Positions 49,152-49,314 of a stretch of DNA of 49,314 nt are shown here, in pieces. The notes beneath the pieces are model-generated. The model had not been told where the DNA came from and did no database searches. It saw nothing but the letters and a program-made list of their open reading frames with translations. The stretch is from an uncultured Kiloniella sp. (GTDB lineage Bacteria > Pseudomonadota > Alphaproteobacteria > Kiloniellales > Kiloniellaceae). Numbering within the stretch: position 1 is the first letter of the stretch; each line of letters begins with the position of its first letter. The stretch spans positions 1-49,314 of the forward strand of contig NZ_CAKZMP010000081.1 in NCBI RefSeq assembly GCF_937128705.1, written 5' to 3'. The position numbers and the translations under genes were made by a program.

Positions 49152-49314
49152 TTTTACTCTTCGCGGTCATTGCGCTGGTTATATTCATATTCACCGCCAA
49201 GAGACTGGCTCTCGTATCATTTATAGCGTTTTTCATTGCACAATTCATATCGACGCGAAGTGTAGTGACGTTCAGCTATGAGGCTGCTGTAATCAGCATG
49301 ATGATTCTGAACTT
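49148..49314 (+). CDS. Hydrophobic protein, 3' end outside window
   Basis: Open to the window edge with 55 complete codons: MILLFAVIALVIFIFTAKRLALVSF..., with two or three membrane helices (about 1-16, 20-35 and from ~44). It starts inside the previous gene's stop (ATGA), so it is probably translationally coupled. It could be a membrane protein of a phage virion or a holin-like protein; the length is unknown and I assign no function. Confidence 0.65.
   Translation, partial: MILLFAVIALVIFIFTAKRLALVSFIAFFIAQFISTRSVVTFSYEAAVISMMILN

Larger units (their letters stand above)
48350..49314 (+). mobile_element. Left edge of a probable phage-like element (right part outside window)
   Basis: From the break in the sortase gene to the window end, all visible frames are very short (37-71 codons), same-strand and often overlapping, and encode small charged or membrane proteins, with a promoter-like sequence of their own. 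GC falls against the sortase segment. This style is typical of small phages, but no integrase, replication, capsid or tRNA target is visible, and I cannot see the other boundary. A conjugative or other genomic insertion or an assembly joint cannot be excluded. Confidence 0.6.

Overview
The window looks like chromosome from a marine alphaproteobacterium, probably in or near the Rhodospirillales/Kiloniellales (inferred from gene content, not from phylogeny). Pointers are the tig-clpP-clpX-lon-hup block, a sigma-54-type glnB-glnA unit, a FixJ-type regulator, a Na+-translocating NQR, and the VIT/VWA plus class GN sortase pair known mainly from marine proteobacteria. Apart from its last kilobase the sequence is ordinary core chromosome of moderate GC.

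Positions 1-13519 (minus strand) hold a near-complete complex I operon in the order nuoA-B-C-D-E-F-G-H-I-J-K-L-M-N, with nuoN cut by the left edge. After tRNA-Asp, 14287-20131 (minus) hold nqrABCDEF for the sodium pump. The divergent 20294-21586 segment carries the two NQR maturation genes: apbE, which attaches FMN, and nqrM, which serves the Fe centre. Two alternative NADH:quinone oxidoreductases, one expected to pump protons and one sodium, are thus nearly adjacent. Five of the eight nqr/apbE/nqrM genes start with GTG or TTG.

Positions 21693-29865 hold a small membrane protein, a CBS-pair protein, tRNA-Val, HU, and the protein quality-control block lon, clpX, clpP and tig (trigger factor with a Lys/Ala-rich tail), then tRNA-Leu. 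Positions 30015-34507 (minus) hold a DUF4197 protein, a small conserved protein, the bifunctional NAD(P)H-hydrate repair enzyme, a Sel1-repeat protein and a PilZ protein. tRNA-His precedes a nitrogen-control unit (glnB-glnA) with a sigma-54 promoter.

Positions 37426-41457 form a possible signalling locus: a FixJ-like response regulator divergent from a CHASE2 histidine kinase, which converges on a fecR-like/ompA-like lipoprotein pair. Positions 41458-43500 are gene-poor and contain small genes, including a 54-residue zinc-ribbon protein. parE, with a very long hairpin behind it, is followed by the VIT/VWA sortase target and the start of its sortase.

The sortase gene loses family resemblance near 48350, before its catalytic residues. 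From there to the right edge run very short, mostly ATGA-coupled ORFs for small membrane or basic proteins with their own promoter-like sequence. I read this as the edge of an integrated phage-like element, possibly of a small tailless or filamentous type. No replication, capsid or integrase gene is visible, so the assignment is inference.
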